64,000 nucleotides of DNA. It comes from Podocnemis expansa (lineage: Eukaryota > Chordata > Testudines > Podocnemididae). The number at the start of each line of letters is the position of its first letter. The stretch's first letter is position 1. Position numbers and translations under genes: made by a program. Below are positions 36,263 to 49,727 of this stretch, one piece after another. The notes under the pieces are model-generated. The model did no database searches. It saw only the letters and a list, made by a program, of their open reading frames with translations, and had not been told where the DNA came from. The stretch covers positions 3,101,049 to 3,165,048 of the forward strand of contig ML681992.1 of NCBI GenBank assembly GCA_007922195.1, written 5' to 3'.

Positions 36263-37412
36263 GGGTATGGACACACGCACTTCTTATTTCGAAACAACAG
36301 AGGTTGTTTCGAAATAAGAAGTGCCATGGCCACACGACGCACGGCCATTTCGAAACAAGCAAACAGCTTGTTTCGAAATGGCCGTGCTCCTTCCGAAATA
36401 CCTTAAACCTAGCTGTGTTTCGAAACAGGGTTGTTTCGAAACCAGAGGTTTCAAAACAGCCCTGTTCGGACATGTTGTTTCGGAACAAAGTGTTCCGAAA
36501 CAACATGTCAACTTCCTCCCAGGGTGCTAAGCACCCTGAGAGGAAGGGCAGCNNNNNNNNNNNNNNNNNNNNNNNNNNNNNNNNNNNNNNNNNNNNNNNN
36601 NNNNNNNNNNNNNNNNNNNNNNNNNNNNNNNNNNNNNNNNNNNNNNNNNNNNNNNNNNNNNNNNNNNNNNNNNNNNNNNNNNNNNNNNNNNNNNNNNNNN
36701 NNNNNNNNNNNNNNNNNNNNNNNNNNNNNNNNNNNNNNNNNNNNNNNNNNNNNNNNNNNNNNNNNNNNNNNNNNNNNNNNNNNNNNNNNNNNNNNNNNNN
36801 NNNNNNNNNNNNNNNNNNNNNNNNNNNNNNNNNNNNNNNNNNNNNNNNNNNNNNNNNNNNNNNNNNNNNNNNNNNNNNNNNNNNNNNNNNNNNNNNNNNN
36901 NNNNNNNNNNNNNNNNNNNNNNNNNNNNNNNNNNNNNNNNNNNNNNNNNNNNAGGGAATCCCAGGGGCGGGGCCCCGGGGGCTGCCCCAGGCCCCACCCC
37001 TGGCAGGCATGTCGGCCCCGCGGGGGAGTCCCGGGCCAGCGCTCCCTCCATCCCCGGCAGCAGGGGGCTCCAGCCACACGCCGGGGCTGTGCCCCCAGGT
37101 TTGGGGGCAGCGGAGGCTTTAAAGCCCCCCTGGGTGAGGCTCCCTGCGGCGCCTCACCTGGAGGGTGTCTGCAGCCCCTGCAGGCACCGGCAGGGTAAAG
37201 TGCCCAGCTGCGCTTTACCCCTAGGGTGCCTAGAATTCCCTCCCCTGTCGAAATAGCATGTCCACACTGTGGACCTGCTGTTTCCCTGCCTTATTTCGAG
37301 GACAAAGTTTTTTGTCCTCGAAATAAGGTGTTTCGAAATAAAGAGTTATTTCAAAACAGCTTGTTTTGAAACCTCTTGTTTCGAAACAAGCCCTCCCTCT
37401 GTGAACATAGCC
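36263..37412. mobile_element. Palindrome-armed element with TTG target duplication, TTCGAAACAA arms, internal gap
   Basis: It starts GGGTATGGACACACG and ends GTGAACATAGCC, flanked by TTG at 36260-36262 and 37413-37415. The arms at 36285-36505 and 37245-37390 carry TTTCGAAACAAG palindromes. The GC-rich core is broken by a 400-N gap. It is a sister of 35597-36139, and only about 120 bp of other sequence separates the two. Confidence 0.85.
36553..36952. other. Assembly gap of 400 N
   Basis: All N. It sits inside the GC-rich core of a palindromic element, a typical assembly failure point. Confidence 1.
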
Positions 37413-39446
37413 TTGGACGGTTGCCAAAACTCTAGAACAATGTGAGGTGGGTAGCTTTGTCATCCCAGAGTAGCTTTGAGAAAAACTCTCAATAATATTG
37501 TCACCAGCCACTTAAAGATAGATGAGACTAAATTTTGGATTCTGAGGCTGGGGGAAATGAAGCTGTGACAAGTATAGTTCTGATCTTTTATCTTATGCCC
37601 CTACAACACAAATTTCAAAATCCACTCACCAGCTAATTGATAACTCCAATCTGAAGACCCACCAGAGGACTTTGCAAGTTAAAATAATAGTCTAAGTGGT
37701 GAGATACCACTCTTACTCTGCTTTGAAATTGCCTAAATTGCCTCAACTCCAGACCTTGCAACAGATTGCAGCAAAGAGAAGTGAAAGAACTAAAAGTCCT
37801 GATTGCTAATACTCCTGGAAAAGAATTTTCTTCACATTATGTTTTCAGTCCAGCAGAAACTGGTGAAAGTCAGAACTGATTATTTTGGATAGACATTGCC
37901 TGAGAATTTGATTGTTTGTAGAAAACAAGGGAATTGTCAAGTGAAATTAGTTAGGAAGATACATTAATGCTTATAGTTAAGTATTGCTATGACCATTTCT
38001 GACATAATCTGAGTTAATTAAATGCAATCTAGCAACAGGGAGGTAATTTACTCCACGCTCCCCAAATTCTGGAACTAAATGGTGATAATTCATGTAAACA
38101 AAATGTATTAATCCTATGAAAATCAAAAGGGTATAATTTCAACTTCTTTTATTGGGGAAGAACACTTACAAATGGTTGTTTTGTTGTAGAATAATTGCAT
38201 GTTTTGTTTACTGAATTGAAGTATACTGGTAAACTGAGTGATTATAGTAAAACACAGTGTAAATAGCCATATTTTTCCTAAAAGAAACAAAAATAGTTTG
38301 TTTCTGACACTAAAATATTTAAAACATTAACATAAACATTAAAATTGCTTGTGCTTTGATCCTTTATGAAAAGTTATTTTTAAAATTTCAAATCTGAAGC
38401 TTGGAATCTTTTTTTTTTTTTTTTACCCCAGGGATTGTGGAGGAGGAGAAAGAGAATGTTAAGAGACATGGAGGGCCACCATCCTTCTCCACAATTCAAA
38501 TTTAAGAAGTCTTTTTGTACTAGATACCAATGCCTTCAGTTACATTGACTATTACATTATGTGACACGAAGTCTCACCGGAGTCATTGGTAATGTCTAGT
38601 AAATCAGGTGTTACTCATTATGAACAAAGATACCAGTCTGGCTCTTGGGTGTTGCTACTTCAGTGATTTTATTACAAGACTTGTGTTGTCTGATGTACTT
38701 TTACTAAAGCCTCAGCTCCTGGAGTCATATGATTATTTGAGACTCTCAGCTTCCTTTCTTATTCAAATTTCTTTTTTAATTAAAAAAAAAAAAGATTCTA
38801 GCCTTTACATTTGAAGTGAGCAGTTTGAAAGCATGAAGCCTAAAGGCACAAACATAAGAAGCCAAATGAAAAAGACTCAAAATATATTATTTTAATATCT
38901 CATACTTTTTAAGCCGATCTTATGGCATTTTGATGCCTGACTCAAGATTTTTAAAAGCCTGTGGTTAATAATATTATAAAGTCAATAACAGTACTGTTAA
39001 ACTACCTGTCACTACTATTAGAAACCATTTTGCCAACTGTCATAGAAAAGTATGTTAGAACTCTTAGAATTCATTTTCTGGATCCATATGAAAGAACCAA
39101 TATGACTTCTAAGTTTCTCTGAATCGAACACTTCATGCAGAAAACACAAAGTGAAAAACAAACAAACCTGAATTTTCATTACACCACACAATGAATTACA
39201 TGCAATTTCCTTTGCGAGTAACAAGGGGTTTTTTGCATGTAACCCCCTACTTGCTAAGATGAAGATTTATGACTAATGTTTGGTCTGATTTTCTTATCAG
39301 GCAACTAGTTTATTATTAAAAAAAATTAATACAAGGTCAATCTCTTGTGGGTTTACATAATTACATTACCTGCTTTTAATACTGAAGTTAGGCATGTTTT
39401 ATAACCATTAAAGTAGATAAGCCCCATCCTACAGATGGTTCTACAT
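37413..39446. other. AT-rich sequence, no gene seen
   Basis: Only short frames. A T run lies at 38410-38424. No repeat family is recognised. Confidence 0.5.
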
Positions 39447-39629
39447 CAGGGATCTCAAGCATGCTGCCCACGGGCCATATGCAGCCCCTAAAACTATTTC
39501 CTGTGGCCTGCAACAACATTGTCATTAATGATATTCGCAATTGTATGAAAAGGCTTCAGCGGTGCAGCCCTTGAGCTAATGTACTAGTCCTCATGCAGCC
39601 CTCATGGCAATTTGAGTTTGAGACCTCTG
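39447..39629. mobile_element. hAT-type MITE with perfect 8-bp target duplication
   Basis: It starts CAGGGATCTCAAGC and ends GTTTGAGACCTCTG, flanked by identical TTCTACAT at 39439-39446 and 39630-39637. Same family as 17600-17807. Confidence 0.93.
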
Positions 39630-39637
39630 TTCTACAT

Positions 39638-42600
39638 GTTACTTTACCAAAGGAAGTAGTTCTCTAGACTTCCAGGACTCACCTGGCTCACTGTTTTTAG
39701 GATCATCATATACACTGTAATAATTACAAAGACACTCTAACTTTAATACTGATAGTATGTAAAATATGTGGTGAAGAAAGGGAGTTGCTATTTACCATGC
39801 AGACTGAAGTTATCTTATTAACTGGAAAATTTTACTAGTAATATTTTATGGAATACAGTAAACTCAGATCAGATTGTAAGAATCTCATCCTGTGGCTTCT
39901 TACCCAACAAATAGTTAATTCTAACTCCTTCGCCAGAAATCTGACTTTTTGCAAGGGCAAATGAATAAATGCATATGATTGACAAGCAAATTTCTTAATG
40001 TTTGGTTATACACCTCAAGATTCCAATTCTTATCCAGATGTTATGCTGCCTTTCTTAAGACTCTTTCTTTCTTCTTTTTTCTGATAAAGAAACTTAAAGA
40101 TACAGTTTGGGTTCAGTCCCCATTGAAGCTAATGGAAAATTGCAATGCTTTCTAGAAGGCATTATGAGACTCCTAGGCATTGGACATATAGTAGGGGGAT
40201 TTTCAAAAGCACTCGTTACTAGTTTAGCTCTACTCCCACACAGATAGTCAGTAGAGCTCCCAATAACATCAATGGGAGTAAAGTTGAGACAAAACGGAGA
40301 ACTTCTATACTATTTAGTATTTGTATAGGAGTTCTAGTCATGTACCATGAACTCATTGTCCTAGGCACTATACAAACAGAACAAAAAGGTGGTCCTCAAC
40401 CTGATATATCTATGTCCAAGATTTTTGATGGAGTTTCACTCTGTATGATGCCAGAGAAATACCAAAGTAAATAACTTGTTAGGATACTGGGGGTTCATAA
40501 AACTGTGATGTGTATCCACATCATATGACTCTCAACTTTCTTGGTGCCATCTCCATTTTGAATAACCCTTCTTTTATTATCTACTGTACAGACATTCTTT
40601 TGGTGCCCAGGAGTCTCTGACTGAACATTTTAAGACCATCTCTGCTGTGTCTATTACTGTAGCTGCAGGGATGAAGTGAACAAAGCTAGGTGAATAAAGT
40701 TAAATTGTTCTGCAAATATTCATATGAAAGTAGTAGTGAGTTTAAAATAGCAGATTTCTCTCTCTTCTGGGCTACTTTCCAATGAAGTATTCAAGGAGAT
40801 GAGTTGTACTGGCAAAACAGAATTTCAAAGATGTACAAATCCTCAAAAAAACCCAACAAAATTTAAACTTGTTAAATAAAAGCAACATCTTATGATTTAT
40901 CTTATCAATCACAATTCATCAGTTTATCTCACATTTCAAATATATATGGTGATCCCACAGAAAATAATATCTGAAAATATATAACAACTACAATTAGAAG
41001 AAATTGTGATCTATTTGTGGATATTAAAAAAAGAAAACTGAAAATTAAAGTAACTAGCATAATTAAATAAGTTTTAATTGAAAATTAGTCTCTCAAAAGC
41101 TGGTAGCTCAGAATTTGGGATACCCAATGTCAGTTTCTACCTTTGCCTGGTGAGGAGAACATTTTCAATAGGAGTCTCTCATCTCAAAGGTGAATAACCA
41201 CTCACAGGGCTACGGGCTTTTCTAATGGGAATCTTTTCCATGTCACTTGTTGAACCTGTTCCACTTTAATTCAATATTAATTGGTCCAAAATAACAGCAA
41301 GAGTATTTCTATAATTCAATAGGTGACTTCCACTAAATGTATTGGCTCCATTAAAGCATTGGATCAAAGTTACTTTATTATTTAGAAGAGAGTTTTTTAA
41401 AATAAGGTGTCCACTCCCATTTTAACAAAACGCCCATTCATATATTTCCATATGCTGGCAAAAGCCCAAGCAGAGGAGATAAGCAAATAAGTATCTATGA
41501 ACTGTGTATTGTTTTATAAGGGGAAGAAAAAGGAAATAGCTTAAATTTTACTTGTGGACTGTCCCTTAAACAGTCCAAATTATTATTAAAAAATTAAGCT
41601 TCAATTTTACCAGTGCAATTATTTCTGGTTTTGGTGTAATAATAAAGTGCTAATTTCAAAGGTTTATTTCAAGTTCCATGTAAATGCATTTACAAGTTTT
41701 CTGTCATCATATACAGAACATGAACATCAATTTTCTCCATGTATTTTCTTACATTGCCTGTAACACTGGGTACATTTGTGCATAATTTTCAATTTTTACT
41801 CACTTCTAAATTTTGCAAACAGTGTTTAGAATCACATCCCTAACAATAACAATAATGTCAGTTTCTCCTACAGTACATTTCATATTACAATTCACCATAG
41901 CTCATGTTTGTAGGTAAAACAATGCCATGTCTCACTGGTAGAGCTAGGTATGGATGTCACTTATTGTAATAGGGTTTCTAACGAATGACAGGTCAAAGTC
42001 TTGCCTTTCAAAGAACTTATGCAGAGTGTCAATCATTTACTCATTGCTAGTTCAAATGCACAATCTTCTAGGCATACCTTTAAGGGATGCTTCAAACTTT
42101 TCATCAAAAATTCCTTCTGTCCTTACCTCATCTAGTAGAGCTCCTCATTAATGATGAGGACTTGAAATTATAATAATAATAAACGGACAGATGTGAAAGC
42201 AAGCCTTGAACAATTTTTACATTTTTTAAATTAGCACTTTTAAAATGTCTGTGGTTGTTTGACTCTTTGTCTGTACTTTTTTAGTGAAGACAGTCCCCCT
42301 GATTTCTGTTCTTTGTCCTTTTCTTTCTGAGGCCTGCTGTCTCAAATAAGGTTTTCAGTAGCATGTACCTTAACCTTTCAAAATTAAAATAAAATTTGTC
42401 TTTAAAGAAGTTAACAAAGCTGCAATGTGAGCAAGAATCATGGTTAAACTTTGCTTCAGCAGCAACCTGAAGAAAACATATAGTTCATAGGAATACTAAA
42501 AATATAATAAATATAATAAAATGTGGTATTCAGCACTGCATTTCAGAGACTAATTTGCAGTGAATAACAGACATAATTAATGTTCTTACTTTAATTTTCA

Positions 42601-42830
42601 ATTTTCTTCCTTTCAAAATATCCATGAATACAATTTGTTCTAATATAGTTAGGTGATGTGGTTTTAGACTTTGTTTTGGTACATACTGGAAACATCTTAG
42701 AAAAGCAGGAGTAAGGAAGGAAGGATGAGAGGAAGGAAGGAGCATTAGATTGAATAATCAGAGTTAATTCCATTTAAATTTAATGGAAGGATAATAACCA
42801 AATCATGACATATATTTTTTCATTTATTTC
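39638..42830. other. AT-rich sequence with one probable old SINE segment
   Basis: No coding domain. Segment 40308-40400 (TAGTATTTGTATAGGAGTTC ... CACTATACAAACAGAACAAAAAG) resembles the 5' part of the core-SINE at 27843. Motifs like AACATCAATGGGAGTAAAG at 40264 belong to the recurrent TTGACTTCxxTGG class. Confidence 0.4.
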
Positions 42831-45390
42831 TAAAAGATAGACTTTGGGAAATTAAGGGAATCAGTTAAGGAACTCAACTGTGCTAAAGAACTCAAGGCCT
42901 TAAATGGGGAGAAGGTTTGGAATTTCTTCAAATCAGCTATACCATGAGTATGTGAAATTGCATCCTAAGCAAGGAGAAAAAACTTGTTGAGAAAGACTCC
43001 GGAGCCAGCCTAATGAATAATCAACTGAAAAAAAAATTATTAGGAGGAAGCTGAGTGCCTACGGGCAATGGCAAAGGGGGTTGATCTGCTAAGTAAAGCA
43101 TGGAGGATGGAAAATGTCGGAATAATGTGAGAACTGCTAAAAGTCAAGCTGAGTTAGCTCCTGCCATGAAAATTAAAAGACTTAATTAAAATAACAAGTG
43201 CTCTTAGCTACATGAACAAAAAGAGAATAAAGAATTGAAAGGTTGGATCACTAGGCTGTGTGCATGGGAAATAAATTAAAGATAATCTAGACATGGGCCA
43301 AAAACTAAATAAATACTTTGTCTTAATTTTCAGTAATAATGACAATATGGAACATACGCATGAAGTCAGTGTGGCTGATGGAAATGAATGTGTAGAAATG
43401 GATGGAAATTACCACCTAAGGTGAAAGAAACCTTAACAATCTTAATGTGTTCAAACTGGGGAAGGGGAATGGATACAAGATTTTAGAACAAATTGTGAAG
43501 GAAAGAACAATTAAATTAATGGAATTAAATGGAAAAAAAGGAGGTAATGGAACATGGATTTAACAAAGTTAGATCATGCCAGACTAACCTGATTTCCTTC
43601 TATCAGAACATATCCATTTTTTTTAGATTAGGAAAATGAAGTAGCTTTAATACACTTAGATGTCAGTAAAGCATTTGAATAGAGAAATTAGGTAAGATAG
43701 GACTGTACAAGAGCTGTTATGTGAATAGGGAACTGGCTAAAGAAGAGAAGGCTGTGCCATGCTGTGCTGAAAAATGACTCATCAGACTAGAGGGAGCATC
43801 CTAGAGAGACGTATTGGACAGGAGACTGGAGGGGACTTCTTCAATGATCAGTCTCTGGACCAGTCTTATCCGATGTATTTATTAATGACATTGTCAAAGA
43901 GAATAAGAGTATGCTAATTAAATCTGTTGATGATACAAAGTTGGAAGGTATTGTCTGTACAGAGAAAGATCAGTGTATTGTACAGAAAGATCTGGATGAT
44001 CATGAAGATGAGAGTGACAGAAAAGAGATAAAATTGAATAAGATGAAGTGCACTTAGGAGCTGTTCAAGTAGAAGCAGCAAATGATGAAAGGGTCCTGGG
44101 TTTATGGGTCAATCACAGAATAAAAGAACCAACAAAGTGCTGAGGCTGTGGAAAATGCAAATGCAATTCTAGGGTATGTCAGGCAAGACACTTCCAGTGT
44201 CTGAGTGGAGGGATGGAGGGGAGAGAGAGACGGGGGGGGGGGGAGAGAATACTAATGTCATTATACAAGGGAATATTAATTTCATTGTACAAGGCATTGA
44301 TATAACCTCATTTGCAATACTGTGTTCAGTTATGGTCACCTATATTTGAAGAAACAAGTTCAACATGATCTTAACCAGAAGTGCAGATGATCACCACTAG
44401 GATGATCAGAGAAATAAAGGACCCACCTTGTGACTGGAAGAATTTGACTTGTTTAGTCTAGCAAAAAGGAGGTTCAGGGGAGTCATAATCATCTCTAAAA
44501 ATGTAAATACAAAGATGGGGGAAGTGCTATTTGAGTTAAAGGACAAGTTGATACACAAACAAATGTATATACATGAGACATGAACACCTTTAAGGCTGAA
44601 AATTAGAACCACCATCAAACAGGTGAGGTTCTGGAACAGTCTCCCATCAGGATTGTGGGGGCAAACGACTTAGTTAGCTTTAAAAGAAAACTGATCAAAT
44701 TCATGAGTTCCTGTGATGGTAGGAGGCAAGACTCAGCAGCTCTGGGGCTCACTTCTAGTTTATGTCTTCTGCTTAAAAGCTTATGCTTCAGGGTTTTAGC
44801 CTACCACGTGTATAGGTCAGGAAGTGATTCCTCTCTTCCTCCAATGTATTGTAAGGGGAAGGGAACTGGGGTTTATCTTCTTCCTCTAAAGCATCAGTGA
44901 TGGGTACAGATGGCAATGTGGCATTAGATAGGGTGAGTCAGGATTCTGAGGTAGCAACAAACATTTTCTGTTTCAGGTTCCTGAGTGGGTGGCTCTTGCT
45001 CAGATGTTTGGGATCTAACTGATGTAGGGGGTTAGAAAGTAATTTTCCCTCAGATCAGATTGGTAGTGGTATGGGAGGGAAGGCAGTTTTGCCTTCATTT
45101 GCAGCATGTAGATGTAGATCACTTGCCAGGATTATCCAGAGATAGCTCACTCAATCATTTCCTTGCAACTGCAGGAAGTTCATGCTCCATTATATCTCAG
45201 TCCTTCTTACTCTGTACATCAATGGCCTTTAATAATCTAGATTCTTATGGGTTGTACTACTTTGGCCTCACCTCAGTTGCTGAGTTTAGTGTGCTGGTGC
45301 TGGTTAGGGTTGCTAGCCTGTGATATACAGGAGGTCAGACTAGATGATTTAGTGGTCCCTTCTGGTCTTAAATGCTATGATTTTATGCAT
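42831..45390 (+). mobile_element. Eroded CR1/L3-type LINE, sense strand
   Basis: At 43555-43620 the sequence encodes a decayed HGF-NK...SCQTNLISFYQ-like segment matching the reverse transcriptase of the CR1 at 1669-3210. FxxAFD-, FINDI- and DDTKL-like segments follow at 43650-43945. The 3' end at about 45330-45390 (GGTCAGACTAGATGATTTAG, then GTCCCTTCTGG and CTATGATT) is a typical CR1/L3 terminus. No frame is intact. Confidence 0.72.
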
Positions 45391-46554
45391 TCGGAAGGCA
45401 GTTTTTGATGATCACTTTCTGTATGTATGTCCAGTGTTTACAGTATTATGTATTTAAAATAGAACTTCATGTCAGTAGGTTTCTGCAGACTGCAGCAAAT
45501 GCTATTTCTAGTCTTATATATTTACAGCTGAGGCTCTTTTAATATAGCAACACCAGTTCCTCACTCAGTGACTGCAAATAACTAACTAGACTTGAAAGCT
45601 AACCTGCGTATTTATATAAACAGAGAAAGCCAACTGTTTGCAATCTAACAAATCATATAGCAAAGTGTGGCAATTTTCTTAGGACGTAATGCAAAGGTAT
45701 GAGTCAAATTGAAACTGCAACAGTTGCTGAAGTTCCATCTTATAAGAAAGAAAGAAATAGGACACATTCCCTGCAAACTGTTCTCCATACCTTACAAGGA
45801 AGCAGTTTTATCAGTCTGAGAGGTTCTAAAGAGGTTTTGCATTAAGTAATGTAATCAAGAGAGTGTGAAAATAGCTCTCTACATTTTTTAACCAATCAGA
45901 TGTATAATGAAAGAGAGAAGAAAACTCTTGCATTTGTGATGGATCAGTACAATAAAAACAATTGTCAAGAATGTAATTCAGAGACATCTACAGACTCTGG
46001 ACAGATCTGGGTCCAAACAACATGGTCTTCAGTATGACAAGGATTTGTTCCTAACATGTAACATTCATGCAGTTCAACACACAGGCCATCCAACTGACTA
46101 TTTTGTGAAGAAACTGTTGATTAAAAAAAAAAAATTGTGAACCAAAATCCAGAGGAAAGGGAAGTATTAATATACCATCTTCAGATTAAAAAAGATTTGG
46201 GGATTAGAAATTTAGAACACAGCTAAACTAAGAAGAATTCTTTAGTACCAAAAAGAGATTGCTCCCATTTTTCACCTAAAATGAAGAATAAGTGTCATGA
46301 CAATAACTGTTCTGAGAGAAACAGGACATAGATGAGAAGTTTCTTCAATACCTGTAAAAATACTATTTTATCAACTTAGACCTAAGTTAAAATAAACTCT
46401 GTGAATATGCCTATATGTGCATTTATATTTAAAGGGCAAATATCATCTTTTTGTATAAATGTGTATGCATGTAGTAACCTGACAGTTTCCCCTCCAAACA
46501 GAAATATAAATATATTTCTGTTTAAAGGGGAACAATAATGTTTATATATACAAG
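45391..46554. other. AT-rich sequence, no gene seen
   Basis: Nothing recognised; an A run lies near 46122-46133. Confidence 0.45.
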
Positions 46555-46900
46555 TCTAGAGGGGTAGCCACCTAAATAGATCTTTCCCATTTTGTTGTGC
46601 ATTTGAAGTTTCCTTCCTAAATATAATACTTTGCAATTAATCTTTTATTTGACCATTTCTCCAAGGTCATTTTAAATCCTAGTTTTATCCTCCAAAGCAC
46701 TTGCAACCCTCCTACATTAGTGTCATCCATAAATTTTATAAGCATACTCTCCACTCCATTATCAACATTGTTAATGAAAATATTGACTAGTATCGGACCT
46801 AGGACAGACCCTTGTGGCACCCTATTAGATAACTCCCTGCATTTGACAGTGACTCATTCATAACTACCCTAAGTATGGTTGTTCAACCAGATTCTTACAT
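46555..46900 (-). mobile_element. CR1 reverse-transcriptase fragment
   Basis: The minus-strand frame at 46820-46617 reads PQGSVLGPILVNIFINN and then LIKFMDDTNVGG. These correspond to the VPQGSVLGP and FADDTKLGG motifs of CR1 reverse transcriptase, with Ala-to-Met in the catalytic box. Both ends are truncated. Confidence 0.85.
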
Positions 46901-48517
46901 CATTTCAGTAAAGTTTTCTAAAATGTAATTTACTTTTACAATCAGTATTTCACTTTGGATAATGAAAATCAATGGTTTTCCATTTGCTCTTAGTCCCTTT
47001 CCAGTCCTTATGCACTTGCACAATACTACAATGACTGGACTGAGGTTTCTATTCTAATCAGGGTGAATGGTTCAGGATGAGATCTTTAATTAGAATATAC
47101 CATACTGAGTTAAAGTCAGAAGCAGGTAATTGTTAAGGTCAGTGTCATTTAGAGGTTAAATTCATTGGGAGACTGATAAAATAAGAAGGTCCTTTATCCT
47201 GTCTTCGTTTTTGACCTGGGACAAGTTTTATGGAGTTTGATAACTTCCCACAGGGGAAGCTTAGCTTGTCAAAATAAAGTAGAATGATGTGGGACCACTA
47301 AGGCTAAGAGTTGTATTGCTGTAGTAGCCATGGCAAAGTATACTGAAATCTCTATTGCAATCCAATGACTTAGTTATGGATGACAAGGCCAGGTCACTTC
47401 AACATTTAAGCCACTCACATGAATAAATTCATACGTATGTGTATCTTGAACGTCAGTGAAATGATTCATTAATTAACATAATTAGGATATTAACCTTTCC
47501 ATTTATTTTCTTTTGTTTTACAGCACGTATCCCCAGGTACAGAAGAGACATATACATATTCTCTACCCAGTTTAAAAAAATGAATTTGTACGTAATCAGC
47601 ATGTCACTTATGATGTTGGGAGTCTTTTCAAAGTTTCAAATTTCCTTGTAGATCTGGTTCAAACTCAGCAGGGGATCCCAATTAAGCCCTATTTGTAACA
47701 GTGCATGTATGAGCTTTACATGTGAATGTTTTCTCTGCTCCAATGCATCTGGAGTCATTTAAGGTCAAGACAAATACTGAGAAATGAAAAATATTGGACC
47801 AGATTCTGGTCTGAGTTAGGGCAGCTGTGTTCTACTCTGCTTGTACCAAGCTGTTCTAATACTGGTTAAATGAACTCTACTTAAATAGAGTAATTGCAGC
47901 TGCCACATCCATCAGCAGTACTCCCTATATAATTGCTGGAGCAGCTATGCTCCCAAATTTTGTTTTGCTTTTATGCCTTGTATATGGGCCCCTTAAATCA
48001 TTGGTAGCCAGTGCCAGTTACCAATTCAATGGTAATCATTAGAAGGAGGATATGAATCTACAGCTAATATAACCTTAAGGAGACACCTGGTGTATAAACT
48101 GTATGCAACTCATTCTTTTATTTATTGTTGCCTGATTAATTTGACTACTATTGAATTTATAAAAACTAAGAGTATTTATATAATGCATTATCCATAATTT
48201 AATGGACTGACAGTCAATCACAGTAAAGATGGTGGTATCTTTCTTTAAGATCAAACAAATAATTTTCCCTGAGAAACTGAAGTAATAAAAGAACTGCACA
48301 TTTTTCAGTCAAATAATTTAAGGCTTTTCTTGGATCCCATGAGTCTCTGTAACTTTATCAAAGAGCAGAACAGGAGGAAAAAACCCACAGAGGAAAAGAA
48401 GAATTATTGCTGACCAGCTTCAGAATTATAAAAGAAAGAAAGAAAATGAGAGTACAGATAAATTTTCTTTCTTCACTAAGAGTTGCTTAGATCTCTAGGG
48501 GAAGGATTTTAACAACA

Positions 48518-48539
48518 CCCCCACCCCCACCCCCACCCA
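48518..48539 (-). repeat. (CCCCCA)n microsatellite, G-quadruplex-prone on the minus strand
   Basis: Four C runs of 3-5 separated by single A. The complement is four G runs with single-T loops. Confidence 0.85.
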
Positions 48540-48774
48540 CAAAATACCTTAGCCACAGGAATTTCATTAAAATATTTTTGAAGGTTTTTCCTAGAGTTGT
48601 GTTGGCATTGGATAGCATTAGAGTTCTGGTGAAGAGACAGCTTGAACTCTGATCAGACACAAATGTAGAAACATCACTAAATCTAATGAGCCAATCTACA
48701 CCAGAATGAACTTGGTAATAAATAAGGAAGCAATGTGATAGAGAGAGGAGCATACAAACAGCTTTTGGCCCAGA

Positions 48775-48885
48775 TTTGTTAAGGTCCTTAAGCACAGGCT
48801 TACTACTACTCACATGTATAGTCCCAGTGAAGTTAATGAGATTGATCACATGCATCCAGTTAGACATCTTGCTGAATCAGGACAT
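48775..48885. repeat. Old palindromic repeat segment
   Basis: AAGGTCCTTAAGCACAGGC, ACTCACATGTATAGTCC, then AGTGAAGTTAATGAGA and CTTGCTGAATCAGGAC. This is like the segment at 62055-62160 (GCAAATCCTTTAAGC ... CCTATTGACAATGAGAC). It looks like an ancient palindromic non-autonomous repeat of unknown name. Confidence 0.4.
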
Positions 48886-48985
48886 GTGTGATTAAAATAT
48901 GAGTCCATATGAGAGCTGATGTAGCTATTGGTAAATACTAATACCCTATAATATTTAAATATATGTATAGAGAGGTTGAGACAGA

Positions 48986-49399
48986 GGATACGTCTACACT
49001 TGCAAGTTAGCTCGAATCAAGGAGACTTAATCTGAAATAACTTAGTACCTGTCTACACTAGGCTTTCATTAATTTGAACTAAGAGATTCCTTACTTCAAA
49101 CTAATGAAAGCTTAGTTCAAGCTAGTAAGACTTTCCAGTTAGTTCAAACTAAGCCCTTAGTTTGATCGTTAGTTCAAACTAAGGATGATGTGGACAACGA
49201 TTAACTTTTAGTTCTAACTTAAGTTTGAACTAAGCGCAGTTAGTTTGAATTAACAATGTGGACTGATTCAAACTAACGTTAGTTCAAATTAGTTCATGTT
49301 GTTAATTCGAACTGACAAGTTCGAATTTAGTTCAAACTAACCTCAAACTTAGATCAAATTAACAAATGCAAACTAACTTTTCCTAGTCTAGACATAGCC
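48986..49399. mobile_element. Palindrome-armed MITE-like element, apparently nested
   Basis: There are two left ends, GGATACGTCTACACTTG at 48986 and GTACCTGTCTACACTAGG at 49045, but one right end, CTAGACATAGCC finishing at 49399. The inner copy (49045-49399) is flanked by TTA and TAA, close to a duplication. The body is AGTTCAAACTAA-type palindrome array. The outer left end may be a remnant of an earlier insertion. Confidence 0.7.
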
Positions 49400-49465
49400 T
49401 AAGTGCCAAAGGACTCCTTGTTTGTTTTACTGAATTAGACTAACACAGCTGCCCCTTTGGAATTT
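49400..49465 (+). mobile_element. Penelope-like terminal fragment, plus orientation
   Basis: AAGTGCCAAAGGACTCC and TGAATTAGACTAACACAGC match the reverse complement of 32326-32380. It directly abuts the right end of the palindrome element. Confidence 0.65.
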
Positions 49466-49727
49466 ATAATCCAAAGATGATCTATAACTGATAAGGGATA
49501 TCTGTAATAGCAGATGTTTTGTGATTTATGAAATTATGACCCATTAAAAGATGTTTCTTACTAATTAGAAATTCATTAAAATACTCTTAGCAATAATGAA
49601 TGGATTAACAATTCCTTCATTTCATCAGTCCTGCAAACTGAGGTACCATAGACAATGTTCCATAAGTAATAAGGCAAATTGAGATTCAGAAACAAAACTC
49701 ATAGTTGAATCAGTTGTGGAAACTTAA

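Larger units (their letters stand above)
46901..48985. other. AT-rich sequence, no gene seen
   Basis: Contains a C-rich microsatellite at 48518-48539 and an ancient-repeat-like segment at 48775-48885. The 126-residue frame at 48487-48867 crosses the microsatellite and has no domain. Confidence 0.45.

Noticed and set aside
36255..37198. ORFs of 170-274 codons across 36.3-37.2 kb
   Set aside because: Most of their length is the 400-N gap translated as X, and the rest is palindromic MITE arm.
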